Source of the DNA: Marinospirillum celere
Lineage (GTDB): Bacteria > Pseudomonadota > Gammaproteobacteria > Pseudomonadales > Halomonadaceae
DNA length: 64,000 nucleotides
Assembly (NCBI RefSeq): GCF_900112235.1
Contig: NZ_FOLH01000002.1
Location: forward strand, 186,001-250,000
Direction: 5' to 3'
In this document: one piece after another, positions 44,881 to 53,387 of the stretch
Layout: each line of letters begins with the position of its first letter
Position numbering within the stretch: position 1 is the stretch's first letter
Program-made: the position numbers and the translations under genes
The notes under the pieces: generated by a model
Databases searched by the model: none
What the model was told of the DNA's origin: nothing
Seen by the model: the letters and a program-made list of their open reading frames with translations, nothing else

Positions 44881-44917
44881 TGAGTAAAAAGTGTTATGTT
44901 ATAACATTTTTTACTCA
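44881..44917. promoter_or_regulatory. Zur-like box inside a 37-bp near-perfect palindrome before folE2
   Basis: GTTATGTTATAACATTTT at 44893-44910 equals the box before the outer-membrane protein gene. It is embedded in a larger inverted repeat (17-bp arms TGAGTAAAAA.TGTTAT, one G-T mismatch). It also lies just downstream of the HmuY-like gene, so its RNA hairpin could end that transcript. Confidence 0.75.
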
Positions 44918-44954
44918 GGAAATAGCCCTACTGATTTTTATATCAAGTCATTTT

Positions 44955-46127
44955 TCACTCATTCATTTCCGCTGACTGGTAACGCAGGCTTAGGTGCCCT
45001 GATTGGCCTGCATCGTCGTAATAGCCAATGACTTGCAGAGCGTAGCGGGCTGCTTCTTCACTGCTGCTGTCGGTATCGATCAGGTAAACACGGTAGTTGG
45101 GCCAAAGTTGGTGACCACCGCCGATGCCATAGGCATACCAGGGGGATTCGGTGAAAATGCCGCTGGTGGTGTCGGCTGCAAAACCAGGTTGAGGCGAGGG
45201 CACGTCACTGGCTGAGGTGAAGTCACCCTGATCAGACCAGGCAAAGGCTCCAAAGCTGCCCGCTTGGCCTTCACCACTGACACCACTGTTGGTGCGGAGG
45301 AAGAAATCACGACCTTGAAAGCCCAGCTGGATATCCCAGTCATTGCCTGAACAGTCTGCGACCTCCTGATTGTTTTCAAAGTCAAAACATAGGGTGCCGC
45401 TGCTGAGGGCGCTACCTTGCCAGGTAATGGGCGCTGCTGAGAATTCAGACTCACCCTCTTGCTGGACATAAAATTCAAACTCAAAGCTTTTAATGCCCTG
45501 GCCTTCACGGGTGGGAAAGTCCAAATCCGTCATGCGCATTTTGGCGTAGGCCTTGCCTGAAGCGGCACGCACAACCCAGCCCTTTTGATCATTGGCCGTA
45601 TAATGACCACTGCCGTGGTTATAGCTAGCCCAATCCATACCAAACGAATTGGTGATACTTTCGCTGCTCCAGTCTCGGGCTCCAGGTTCGTCAAAAGGGC
45701 CATCCAGTAGATAGAGTTCGCTGTTGGCACTCATGCCCTGAAACTGAGCTTCGATTGGCTGTCCTTGCTGGTCATAAAGATGTTCTTGGGCTTCTGCCAA
45801 GGCCGCTCTAACCGAACCTGGGCCTGAAGCTCCGGTATTGAGTTTGATGTTCATCCGCCGGGCAGCCAGATGCCAGTCAGTAGAGGTGGCAGCTGCTTCG
45901 GCATCCAGTTCCAAGGTTTCGCCAGTATCCAGATTTAGGTAGACCCAATCGGTATTGCTGGTGGCATCCAGAGTGATTTCCTGCATGCCAGCGATTTCAG
46001 ACGGGTCATCATTAGAGTCACTACCAGATGAGGAGTCGCTGTCCAAACAGCCAGTCAGCAGTAAGCTGCTCAGTGCCAGGGCGAGGGTGGATTTGTAAAA
46101 AACAGGGGAAGAAAATTGCTGTTTCAT
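44955..46127 (-). CDS. HmuY-like lipoprotein
   Basis: A 390-residue lipoprotein with signal peptide and lipobox LLLTGC (lipid Cys27), followed by a Ser/Asp-rich linker. Two HmuY-type repeats are suggested by SNTDWVYLNLDTGE and STDWHLAARRMNIKLNTGASGPG. HmuY of Bacteroidetes extracts heme and passes it to the TonB receptor HmuR. Here it follows a TonB receptor gene by 17 nt, the same pairing. Heme as ligand is inferred from the surrounding hmu genes. Confidence 0.85.
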   Translation of the reverse strand: MKQQFSSPVFYKSTLALALSSLLLTGCLDSDSSSGSDSNDDPSEIAGMQEITLDATSNTDWVYLNLDTGETLELDAEAAATSTDWHLAARRMNIKLNTGASGPGSVRAALAEAQEHLYDQQGQPIEAQFQGMSANSELYLLDGPFDEPGARDWSSESITNSFGMDWASYNHGSGHYTANDQKGWVVRAASGKAYAKMRMTDLDFPTREGQGIKSFEFEFYVQQEGESEFSAAPITWQGSALSSGTLCFDFENNQEVADCSGNDWDIQLGFQGRDFFLRTNSGVSGEGQAGSFGAFAWSDQGDFTSASDVPSPQPGFAADTTSGIFTESPWYAYGIGGGHQLWPNYRVYLIDTDSSSEEAARYALQVIGYYDDAGQSGHLSLRYQSAEMNE

Positions 46128-46144
46128 GATGGGTCTCCATGTAT

Positions 46145-48160
46145 TTAAAAGTGACCATCCAGGCGCAAACCGACGAAAACATAGCGTCCGGGTTTGGGGC
46201 TGAGGTCGTTGTGATCATCCAGGTCTGGCAGTTCATCGAAGAGATTGTCGATGCCGGCCAGCAGGGTGAAGGGTTTCAAGTGATAGTTGGCGCGCAGGTG
46301 GAAGCGCTGCCAAGCGGGTGAAATCTGGGTGTTGTCACTGTCGGTAAACTCACGTGACTGGTATTCACCCAGTAGGGTGAGTTCAAAATTTTGGTAGTTG
46401 AAGCCGATATCGCCCTTAATTTGGTGGGTGGGGCGGCTACTGAGTTCTAAACCTGTATCTGGATCTTCAGTTTGCAGCCAGGTGTAGCCCAGTTGCAGTT
46501 TCCAGTTGGGGTGAGGCTGCCATTGGCTACTGACTTCGCTACCCCAGGTTCTGGCCCTATCCTGATTTTGATAGTTATAGACTTGCAGTCCTGCAGCCTG
46601 GCTGGCTTGCGGGTCATATTCGTGAATAATCAGCTGCTCTATGTCATTGAAAAAGAAATTGATATCCAGGCTAGGGTGGTGGCGATTTTTGGGTTGCCAG
46701 TCTGCGCCGGCTTGCAAGCTCCAAGAGCTTTCCGGTTCCAGATCTGGGTTGCCCAGCACCTGATAGCCCTTGTCACTTTGGTCAAAAACAAAATAGCGTT
46801 CTTTAAGATTGGGAACCCGATAACCGCGACCTAAACTCAAGCGTTGAGCGAAATGACCTGCGTTCATTTTCGTACGATTAAAGAGGGTTGCTGAAGGAGT
46901 AACAAAGGAGCCAAAATCACTGTCGTGCTGGTAGCGGGCACCGACTAATAGCTCCAGGGAGTCAGTGATGAAGACGTTATCCTGCAGATAGGCTTCCAGG
47001 TTGGTTTGTTCGGCATCTTCCTGAATTTCGTCTTCTCTTTCCCTGCCTGTCGAAGACCAGGTGTCTTTAAACTGATCCAGGGTTTCCTGACGGGCCAGGG
47101 CGCCCAGGGTGACTTGATGTCTGGCATGCCACCAGCTGCTCCATTGCAGCTCAGTGCGCAGGTTGTTTATTTCGGCTTCACGACGCATCAAGGGGGAGCC
47201 ATTGATGCGCGAGTCCTGAGTGATGTTTTGGAAAAGAGAACCACTGGCTTGCAGTTGAATTTCGCCATCCAGGGGTGTCGACTTTTTCCAAACCATTTGC
47301 AGGCCGGGTTGTTCAACACTTTCTTCCTTAATGCTGCGGGCCTCCATGCCACCAGGTAAGGGAGTGGCCTGGCTTTTGCTTTTATCTTCCTGGAACCAGC
47401 TGGGACGAAAATAAAAATCACCCCAGTGTTGGGTTTGCAGGTTAAGTTGCGCATTGAGGTTTAACTGTTCCAGCTGATGCCCATCCTGAGCAAAAGCATC
47501 CGGCTTTAGGGTGTAGCCTTCATCCCTTCGCCAGTCGATACTGACTTCCAATTGCGCTCTTTTACCGGCCAGGCTGGCCAGTGCCTGAATTTGTGAGCGA
47601 TCCAGTGGGTCGCCATCGCCAGTTTCCCCCAGGCTTCCGGCAAGGGTCTGGATGCGATAACGCGAAGTATCAGGTTGGCGAGTAATAATGTTAATCACGC
47701 CACCCATTGCTGAAGAACCATAGAGGGCAGAGGTCGCCCCGCGTACCACTTCAATCCGCTCAATATCGGTAATGGCAATTTGGGTCAGATCGACACTGCT
47801 TCCTGTAGAGGCAATAGCGGGTACACCATTGATAAGCACCAGTACCCGCTCACTATCCAGCCCCTGCATCCAGACTTCCTGGCCTTCTTTGCCATGGGTG
47901 GTACGCAGATAAACACCCGGCAGGTGGCGCAGCGCTGCTGCCAAGTCTCTGGGCTGATAGCGATCCAGCTCTTCCCTGTCGATAACCTGCGTTCTAACCG
48001 GACTGGCAGCCAGATCCCGGGTTGTCCGGGTGCCAGTAATAACCACAGGGTTAAGCTGTGCATAAACAGATTCAGCAACCTGATCAGCGATCAGTAGGTT
48101 GGATGAGCATAAAAACAAAACCGTTGTGGAACGGATAAAAAGCCGAGACCAGCCTTGCAT
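46145..48160 (-). CDS. TonB-dependent outer-membrane receptor (HmuR/BtuB-like)
   Basis: A 671-residue receptor: signal peptide (FIRSTTVLFLCSSNLLIAD), TonB box region NPVVITGTRT, plug domain with PRDLAAALRHLPGVYL and IERIEVVRGATSALYGSSAMGGVINI, and a 22-strand barrel ending in Phe (LRLDGHF). The pairing with a HmuY-like lipoprotein and divergence from hmuS suggest heme or hemoprotein uptake. ATG 48160 has AGGAA upstream; the TTG at 48178 is an alternative. Its leader carries a Fur-like box and a pair of AGCCAGCC boxes. Confidence 0.92.
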   Translation of the reverse strand: MQGWSRLFIRSTTVLFLCSSNLLIADQVAESVYAQLNPVVITGTRTTRDLAASPVRTQVIDREELDRYQPRDLAAALRHLPGVYLRTTHGKEGQEVWMQGLDSERVLVLINGVPAIASTGSSVDLTQIAITDIERIEVVRGATSALYGSSAMGGVINIITRQPDTSRYRIQTLAGSLGETGDGDPLDRSQIQALASLAGKRAQLEVSIDWRRDEGYTLKPDAFAQDGHQLEQLNLNAQLNLQTQHWGDFYFRPSWFQEDKSKSQATPLPGGMEARSIKEESVEQPGLQMVWKKSTPLDGEIQLQASGSLFQNITQDSRINGSPLMRREAEINNLRTELQWSSWWHARHQVTLGALARQETLDQFKDTWSSTGREREDEIQEDAEQTNLEAYLQDNVFITDSLELLVGARYQHDSDFGSFVTPSATLFNRTKMNAGHFAQRLSLGRGYRVPNLKERYFVFDQSDKGYQVLGNPDLEPESSWSLQAGADWQPKNRHHPSLDINFFFNDIEQLIIHEYDPQASQAAGLQVYNYQNQDRARTWGSEVSSQWQPHPNWKLQLGYTWLQTEDPDTGLELSSRPTHQIKGDIGFNYQNFELTLLGEYQSREFTDSDNTQISPAWQRFHLRANYHLKPFTLLAGIDNLFDELPDLDDHNDLSPKPGRYVFVGLRLDGHF

Positions 48161-48193
48161 TGCATTTCCTGTTATCAAAAGTCAGGGGTTTAG

Positions 48194-48228
48194 GGCTGGC
48201 TAAACTTGAAATGCAAGGTTGGCTGGCT
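48194..48228 (-). promoter_or_regulatory. Paired AGCCAGCC leader element, copy 1 (TonB receptor)
   Basis: On the minus strand AGCCAGCC (48221-48228) and AGCCAGCC (48194-48201) flank a small hairpin CTTG-CATTT-CAAG. The element ends 33 nt before the ATG at 48160 and lies just downstream of a predicted -10. The same paired layout occurs at four other iron/heme units. Confidence 0.7.
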
Positions 48229-48250
48229 ATAATAATAATTATCAATTACG
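48228..48250. promoter_or_regulatory. Fur-like box between the receptor and hmuS
   Basis: AT-rich TATAATAATAATTATCAATT resembles repeated NATWAT hexamers of a Fur box. On the minus strand TTGTTA, an 18-bp spacer and GATAAT form a plausible promoter for the receptor that overlaps it. Confidence 0.6.
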
Positions 48251-48310
48251 GATGCTTATAATAACAATGTAGATTGACAGTCTGTCAAGAGGCAGGCTAA
48301 GCTATTTTTC

Positions 48311-48339
48311 AGCCAGCCAAGGTAAGCAACCAGCCAGCC
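48311..48339 (+). promoter_or_regulatory. Paired AGCCAGCC leader element, copy 2 (hmuS)
   Basis: AGCCAGCC at 48311-48318 and 48332-48339 surround GGT-AAGCA-ACC. The element ends 36 nt before the hmuS ATG. Confidence 0.7.
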
Positions 48340-48375
48340 AGACTTTTTAATCCTAAACTTCTAAGGAAGCTGACC

Positions 48376-49437
48376 ATGACTGCTGTTAAAGACACTTCTG
48401 AAACCTCATCCCTATTTCAGGCCCTCTGTGAATTTCGTGACAGAAAACAACCTGGCTTCATGGTGGATTGGGCCAAGCAACTAAATACCAGTGAAGGTGC
48501 TTTACAAGCTTGCCGTATCGGTCAGGAAAAAGTTTGGGCGATTCAGGATATTCGCAAGGTGCTTAAATTCTTGCCAAAGCTGGGGCGAGTGCTGGCTTTG
48601 ACGCGAAATGCCGGTGTTGTGCATGAATACAAGGGGTGCTACCCAGAACCGAAACTCGGTGAGCAAGGACGCCATGCTTCAGGAATTTTCCTGGATATTG
48701 GCGGGCTGGATTTACGCTTGTTTATGGATCACTGGTATTGGGGCTGTGCTTTTGAAGAAGAAACATCCAAAGGCAAAAAGCGTAGCCTGCAGTTTTTTGA
48801 CCATTATGGGCAGGCTGTCCACAAGGTGTTTGCTTTGGAGGAGTCGAATATTTCTGCCTGGGAAGAACTCTTATCTGATTTGGCTGCTGAAGATCCCAGC
48901 CCCTTGCCCGAGTTTGTTCCTCAGCCATTGGCGAGCAACCCTGCGCCAGTCAGTCCTCAGCAGTTGGCTGAAGAGTGGCGGCAAATGACCGATGTTCACC
49001 AGTTTTTCAGTTTGATCAGAAGACATCGGACCACCCGTTTTGCTGCATTGCAGGCCGTCCCCAGTGATTTGAGCCGTCCTGTGAAATCAGGTGCTTTGGA
49101 ACGGGTAGTTGAGCAGGCTGCAACAAGCGGTATGGAGGTGATGTTTTTTGTTGGCAGCCGTGGCTGTGTACAGATTTATACCGGCAAGGTTTCCGGCTTC
49201 AAGCCTATGCGAGGCTGGCTGAACCTTTTTGAACCCAACTTTACCCTGCATGCTGACCCAAGCACCTTTGCACATGCTTTCGTGACTCGTAAGCCCCAGA
49301 GCGGCGGCTGGGTAACGAGCTTGGAAATCTTCGATTCTGAAGGGCGTATTTTATTGCAAATGTATGGCCGCAGAGATGAGGGTGAGCCAGAACAGCAAGC
49401 CTGGACTGAGCTGTTAGCCAGTTTGCCTGACGCTTGA
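48376..49437 (+). CDS. hmuS: HemS/HmuS family heme-handling protein
   Basis: A 353-residue cytoplasmic protein with two tandem HemS-like repeats (about residues 25-170 and 200-345). It receives heme from the HmuUV transporter and degrades it or passes it to a heme oxygenase. The likely proximal heme ligand is His208 in MTDVHQFFSLI, matching in position the PhuS His209 known from Pseudomonas. FFDHYGQAVHKVF and GWVTSLEIFDSEG are family motifs. It heads the hmuSTUV operon. Confidence 0.92.
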   Translation: MTAVKDTSETSSLFQALCEFRDRKQPGFMVDWAKQLNTSEGALQACRIGQEKVWAIQDIRKVLKFLPKLGRVLALTRNAGVVHEYKGCYPEPKLGEQGRHASGIFLDIGGLDLRLFMDHWYWGCAFEEETSKGKKRSLQFFDHYGQAVHKVFALEESNISAWEELLSDLAAEDPSPLPEFVPQPLASNPAPVSPQQLAEEWRQMTDVHQFFSLIRRHRTTRFAALQAVPSDLSRPVKSGALERVVEQAATSGMEVMFFVGSRGCVQIYTGKVSGFKPMRGWLNLFEPNFTLHADPSTFAHAFVTRKPQSGGWVTSLEIFDSEGRILLQMYGRRDEGEPEQQAWTELLASLPDA

Positions 49438-49448
49438 AGTAGGGACTG

Positions 49449-50309
49449 ATGATGTTAAGCATCCGTTATCCAGCCGCGAGTTTCTTAATGGGCCTGCTAT
49501 TGAGTTGCTGGTCTACAGCTTTGGTTGCAGGCTCAGCTCCTGAACGTATTATCAGCCTCGGAGGCGATGTCACCGAAATTGTATTTGCCTTGGGTGAAGG
49601 TGATCGCTTGATTGCCAGGGACACAACCAGTCAATTTCCACAGGAAGCAGAAAACTTGCCGGATGTTGGCTATTTGCGGCAGTTATCTCTGGAAGGCATT
49701 TTGGCTTATCGCCCAGATTTGGTTCTGCTCAGCGAGGCCTCCCGGCCAGCGCCCATTGCCAATCGGCTTCGCTCGGCCGGGGTGCGTGTGGAAAGCATCA
49801 GCTATCAGCAAGACCTGCAAGGTGTCCATCTCAAGATTGCTCAGATTGCTGAGGCTTTAGGTGTTGAAGATAAAGGTAAGCGTCTCAGTCAACGCCTTGA
49901 AGAAGAGCAGGAGTATTTGGCTTCTAAGGCCAGGCTTTGGGATAAAAACGCGGTTTTTATTCTCAATCATGGTGGGATGAGTGCTCCCTTGGTGGCGGGC
50001 CAAGGTTCCAGTGCGGATTCCATGCTCTCCCTTGCGGGGATTAGTAATGCTGTCGAAGGGCTAAGAGGCTATAAACCCTTAAGCCCGGAAGGCTTGATTG
50101 GTGCCAGCCCTGAGCTGGTGATAGTGACGGAAGCCGGATTGCGATCCCTCGGCGGTGAGACGGGTATCTGGTCCTTACCGGGCTTGTCCAGAACCCCAGC
50201 TGGACGGAGTCGTCATTTGATCGTAGTAGATGATTTGGCCTTTTTGGGTTTTGGTCCTCGTACTCCAACCGAGCTGATTCGCTTGCGAGAACAGGTGGAG
50301 CAGCTTTGA
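49449..50309 (+). CDS. hmuT: Heme ABC transporter substrate-binding protein
   Basis: A 286-residue periplasmic heme receptor. The signal peptide (about residues 1-27) precedes APERIISLGGDVTEIVFALG, the usual opening of HmuT/PhuT proteins, and GYLRQLSLEGILAYRPDLVL follows. The family's heme-binding Tyr is expected in the central loop. It starts 11 nt after hmuS. Confidence 0.92.
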   Translation: MMLSIRYPAASFLMGLLLSCWSTALVAGSAPERIISLGGDVTEIVFALGEGDRLIARDTTSQFPQEAENLPDVGYLRQLSLEGILAYRPDLVLLSEASRPAPIANRLRSAGVRVESISYQQDLQGVHLKIAQIAEALGVEDKGKRLSQRLEEEQEYLASKARLWDKNAVFILNHGGMSAPLVAGQGSSADSMLSLAGISNAVEGLRGYKPLSPEGLIGASPELVIVTEAGLRSLGGETGIWSLPGLSRTPAGRSRHLIVVDDLAFLGFGPRTPTELIRLREQVEQL

Positions 50310-50310
50310 T

Positions 50311-51330
50311 ATGCAAACTCAATCCTTAGGAAAACCCGGCCCCTTGCCTAAAGGAATGCTGTTGTTGCTCCTAATCCTGGGGGGGGCACTTTTGGTTGCC
50401 TCTCAAGCAGGCGCTTTGGGTATGGGGCCCTGGCAAGCTTTAAGAGGACAGATGTCCGCTTATGACTGGCAACTTTGGTCAGCCATACGCTTACCGCGTT
50501 TACTGCTTGCCCTGTTGGTTGGGGCCAGCTTGGCCATTGCCGGTGCGGCCATGCAGGGGATGTTTCGTAATCCCCTGGCTGATCCTGGTTTACTGGGTGT
50601 TTCCAGTGGCGCAGGCTTAGCTGTTGCCCTGTGGATACTCCTACCTTTTCATTTGCTGCTTGCCGATCACTGGAACTGGGCGGGTCAGATGCTGGCTGCC
50701 TGTTTGGGTGGTTGGCTTGCCTGTTGGTTGGTTTTCAATCTGGGTAAAGGCCGACAAACCTCGATGCTCTGGTTACTTTTGGCGGGGCTGGCAATCAATA
50801 CCCTTGCGGGCGCTTTTAGCGGTTTGCTGAGTTATTTGGCCGATGACCAGCAGCTAAGACAAATGAGCCTTTGGGGCATGGGTGGGCTGGGTTATGTGCA
50901 GACTAGAGAGTTGCTGTTTGGAGCCCTGCTGATGCTGCCAGGCTTGCTGCTCTTACTGCATGTCAGAAAGGATTTGGATGTCCTGCAACTGGGTGATGTT
51001 TCTGCCGCAAGTACCGGTTTGGATGCTGACCTTCTGAAAAGAAAAGTGGTACTGGGAACAGCTTTGGCCGTTGGTGGAAGTGTTGCTCTGGCGGGTATTA
51101 TTGGTTTTCTGGGCTTAATGATTCCCCATCTGTTGCGAATGATTTTTGGACCCGGTCATCGTTTCTTACTGCCAGCTTCTGCACTGGGCGGTGCCAGTTT
51201 GCTACTGATAGCCGATGCTTTGGCAAGAACTCTGGCAGCACCTGCTGAAATACCTGTAGGCCTGCTCACCAGTTTAATTGGCGGCCCCTACTTTTTGTGG
51301 ATGTTGTCGCGTGGACGCAAAAAGGAATAG
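50311..51330 (+). CDS. hmuU: Heme ABC transporter permease (FecCD family)
   Basis: A 339-residue BtuC/HmuU-type permease with about ten transmembrane helices. RLPRLLLALLVGASLAIAGAAMQGMFRNPLADPGLLG is split over the family's opening motif, and GFLGLMIPHLLRMIFGPGHR is the cytoplasmic coupling segment. It starts 1 nt after hmuT stops. Confidence 0.94.
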   Translation: MQTQSLGKPGPLPKGMLLLLLILGGALLVASQAGALGMGPWQALRGQMSAYDWQLWSAIRLPRLLLALLVGASLAIAGAAMQGMFRNPLADPGLLGVSSGAGLAVALWILLPFHLLLADHWNWAGQMLAACLGGWLACWLVFNLGKGRQTSMLWLLLAGLAINTLAGAFSGLLSYLADDQQLRQMSLWGMGGLGYVQTRELLFGALLMLPGLLLLLHVRKDLDVLQLGDVSAASTGLDADLLKRKVVLGTALAVGGSVALAGIIGFLGLMIPHLLRMIFGPGHRFLLPASALGGASLLLIADALARTLAAPAEIPVGLLTSLIGGPYFLWMLSRGRKKE

Positions 51331-52116
51331 GTGCAGATGAACCCAAATGTGACTCTTGAATCCTTAGGTATGGCTGCAAAAGGCAACTGGCGTCTCAGTG
51401 AGCTTTCATTGCAGCTCTACCCGGGTGAAATTACGGCAGTTTGCGGCCCTAATGGTGCTGGCAAATCGACCCTACTTGGGCTCTTGGCTAATGACTTCCA
51501 ACCGACCTGCGGTGAAATAAAACTGCAAGAGCGGCCACTGAATAGCTGGTCAAACCGGGAATTGGCTCGAACCCGCTCCAGGCTTGAGCAGCAAGTCACC
51601 ATCAGTTTTGATTTTCGTGTTGAAGAAGTGGTTGCCCTGGGACGTTTTGCCTGGCAGGAAATACCTGAAGAAACAGACAAAATTGTGGAGGCTGCCTTGC
51701 AGGCTGCAGGCGCTGATCTCCTCAAAGGACGTTTGATTACTCAGCTTTCTGGGGGGGAAAGGCAGCGTGTCCATCTGGCTCGCGTTTTAGCACAAGTTTG
51801 GGCTGTTCCTAGAGCGCTTCTATTGCTGGATGAGCCTCTATCTGCTCAGGATCTGGGCCAGCAGCAATGGATTTTTCGCTGCTTAAGGCGGCTGGTTAAG
51901 GAATACCAGTGGTCTCTAGTGGTGGTGCTGCATGATTTAAACCTGGCCAGTCTCTATGCCGATAGGGTGCTTTTACTGGAAAAAGGGAAAACTCAGGCGT
52001 GGGGTTTGCCTAAAAAGGTCCTGGATGTAGATCACTTAAGCCGTGTTTATGCGGCTGAGCTGGATATTTATGCTCATTCGCAGAAGCAACAGCAGGTTTT
52101 TATGATTGATGTTTAG
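51331..52116 (+). CDS. hmuV: Heme ABC transporter ATP-binding protein
   Basis: A 261-residue ATPase. Walker A is CGPNGAGKSTLLG, the signature LSGGERQRVHLARVLAQ and Walker B LLLLDEPLSAQD (with Gln and Asp continuing the D-loop). The extra segment between signature and Walker B (VWAVPRA) is typical of HmuV. The start is GTG 51331 abutting hmuU, or ATG 51337. Confidence 0.94.
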   Translation: MQMNPNVTLESLGMAAKGNWRLSELSLQLYPGEITAVCGPNGAGKSTLLGLLANDFQPTCGEIKLQERPLNSWSNRELARTRSRLEQQVTISFDFRVEEVVALGRFAWQEIPEETDKIVEAALQAAGADLLKGRLITQLSGGERQRVHLARVLAQVWAVPRALLLLDEPLSAQDLGQQQWIFRCLRRLVKEYQWSLVVVLHDLNLASLYADRVLLLEKGKTQAWGLPKKVLDVDHLSRVYAAELDIYAHSQKQQQVFMIDV

Positions 52117-52128
52117 AGGTTTCTATGG

Positions 52129-52162
52129 AAAAAATAGCCAGCTATCTGGATAGCTGGCTATT
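52129..52162 (-). terminator. Intrinsic terminator after the bacterioferritin operon
   Basis: A 13-bp perfect stem (AATAGCCAGCTAT/ATAGCTGGCTATT) is followed on the minus strand by six Ts. It also ends the converging hmu transcript region, though the plus-strand T run is poor. Confidence 0.88.
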
Positions 52163-52167
52163 AGAGT

Positions 52168-52638
52168 TTACAGCTGTGATTGCTGGTAGTTCTTCATACC
52201 AATACGTTCGATCAGGCCCAGCTGTTGTTCCAGCCAGTAAGCATGATCCATTTCCGTGTCATCCAACATTTTGCGCAGGATTTCGCGTGTTTGATAATCC
52301 TGTTCCTTCTCGCAAAGCGCCATGGCTTTTTTCAGATCGTCAACAACCTGGTATTCAAGATTCAGGTCATTAGTCAGCATTTCTTTAACATCCTTGCCAA
52401 CCTTGATTGCTGGACGGGTCGTTACCATGTCAGGCGTGCCTTCCAGAAAAAGAATACGCTCAATCAGATCCTTGGCATGCTGCTTTTCATCATCAAACTC
52501 ATGAGAAATACGCTCATACAGCTTGGTTAGGCCCCAATCGGCATACATTTCCGAATGGATGAAATATTGGTCCATGGCAGCCAGTTCGCCGCCCAGAAGA
52601 TGGTTTAAAGAGTCGATGACCTTTTTACTGCCTTTCAT
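52168..52638 (-). CDS. bfr: Bacterioferritin, ferroxidase-type subunit
   Basis: A 156-residue four-helix ferritin subunit. Ferroxidase-centre residues are kept: Glu18, Glu51 and His54 (DDEKQHA), a Glu near 95, and Glu129/His132 of EMDHAYWLE. The heme ligand Met52 of E. coli Bfr is Lys here. It therefore oxidises iron but probably does not ligate heme between subunits. It is encoded 3 nt after the second subunit, which shows the opposite pattern, so the two likely form a mixed shell. Confidence 0.93.
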   Translation of the reverse strand: MKGSKKVIDSLNHLLGGELAAMDQYFIHSEMYADWGLTKLYERISHEFDDEKQHAKDLIERILFLEGTPDMVTTRPAIKVGKDVKEMLTNDLNLEYQVVDDLKKAMALCEKEQDYQTREILRKMLDDTEMDHAYWLEQQLGLIERIGMKNYQQSQL

Positions 52639-52641
52639 GAT

Positions 52642-53115
52642 TTATTCCTCCGCTACGGCTGCTTGAAGATAGTTTTCGATGCCCATTTCGCCAATCTGGT
52701 GCTGCTGGGTTTCCAGCCAATCCAGGTATTCCTCTTCATTTTCCAGAATTTCTTCCAGTAGATGGCGGCTGACAAAATCTTTTTCCTCTTCACAAAGGGC
52801 AATAGCAGTGCGCAGCTCTTTGATCATATCCAGTTGTAGGGCTTCGTCGCATTGCAGCATTTCCTGAGTTTGCTCACCTATACGCAGTTTTTCTAGGTGC
52901 TGTAGGTTAGGTAGTCCTTCCAGAAACAAAATACGTTCAATCAGTTCATCAGCCTGCTTCATATCCTTGATGGATTTTTTGTAAGCGGCCTTGTTGAGTT
53001 TTTCAAAGCCCCAGTTACGAAACATGCGGGCATGTAAAAAGTATTGGTTGATAGATGTCAGCTCCAGCGTTAATAGCCGGTTGAGCTGATCCTTGACGGC
53101 TTGATTGCCTTTCAT
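52642..53115 (-). CDS. bfr: Bacterioferritin, heme-binding-type subunit
   Basis: A 157-residue Bfr homologue. Met52 (KDMKQADELIERILFLEG) is kept for heme, but ferroxidase ligands are lost: Glu51 is Asp, His54 is Gln, Glu94 is Gln and His130 is Tyr (EEEYLDWLE). It should carry heme for electron transfer to the core while its partner provides ferroxidase activity, as in two-subunit Bfr systems of other proteobacteria. The ORF extends to 53268, but the Bfr-like start MKGNQAVKD at 53115 has an AGG ribosome-binding site. Confidence 0.92.
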   Translation of the reverse strand: MKGNQAVKDQLNRLLTLELTSINQYFLHARMFRNWGFEKLNKAAYKKSIKDMKQADELIERILFLEGLPNLQHLEKLRIGEQTQEMLQCDEALQLDMIKELRTAIALCEEEKDFVSRHLLEEILENEEEYLDWLETQQHQIGEMGIENYLQAAVAEE

Positions 53116-53160
53116 GGTCATCACCTGATGCGTTGGTTTTAAAGTTAAGAGGAGTTCTAG

Positions 53161-53187
53161 GGCTGGCTTGCCGGAAGCGGGCTGGCT
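53161..53187 (-). promoter_or_regulatory. Paired AGCCAGCC leader element, copy 3 (bacterioferritin)
   Basis: On the minus strand AGCCAGCC (53180-53187) and AGCCAGCC (53161-53168) are separated by CGCTTCCGGCA. The element ends 45 nt before the bfr ATG at 53115. Confidence 0.68.
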
Positions 53188-53387
53188 GGCAAATTCACAA
53201 TGAAGCTTAGTCTTTATTGGCGCATAAATCAAAAAAATCCAGCAATGACAGGGGTTTACGGCTGTCAATGCAAATCGTTACAAGTTGAGACGTGGGTAAA
53301 ATAGCAACTGATAACCATTGCGTTTATGCGAATAAGAAGCTAATGTAAATGATTCCTATTCCGTAAAACCTAAATGAAGGTGATTCT

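Noticed and set aside
52133-52162. AGCCAGC inside the hairpin after bacterioferritin as a sixth leader element
   Set aside because: It is one arm of a terminator stem with a T run, occurs once rather than as a direct-repeat pair, and lies 3' of genes rather than before a start codon.
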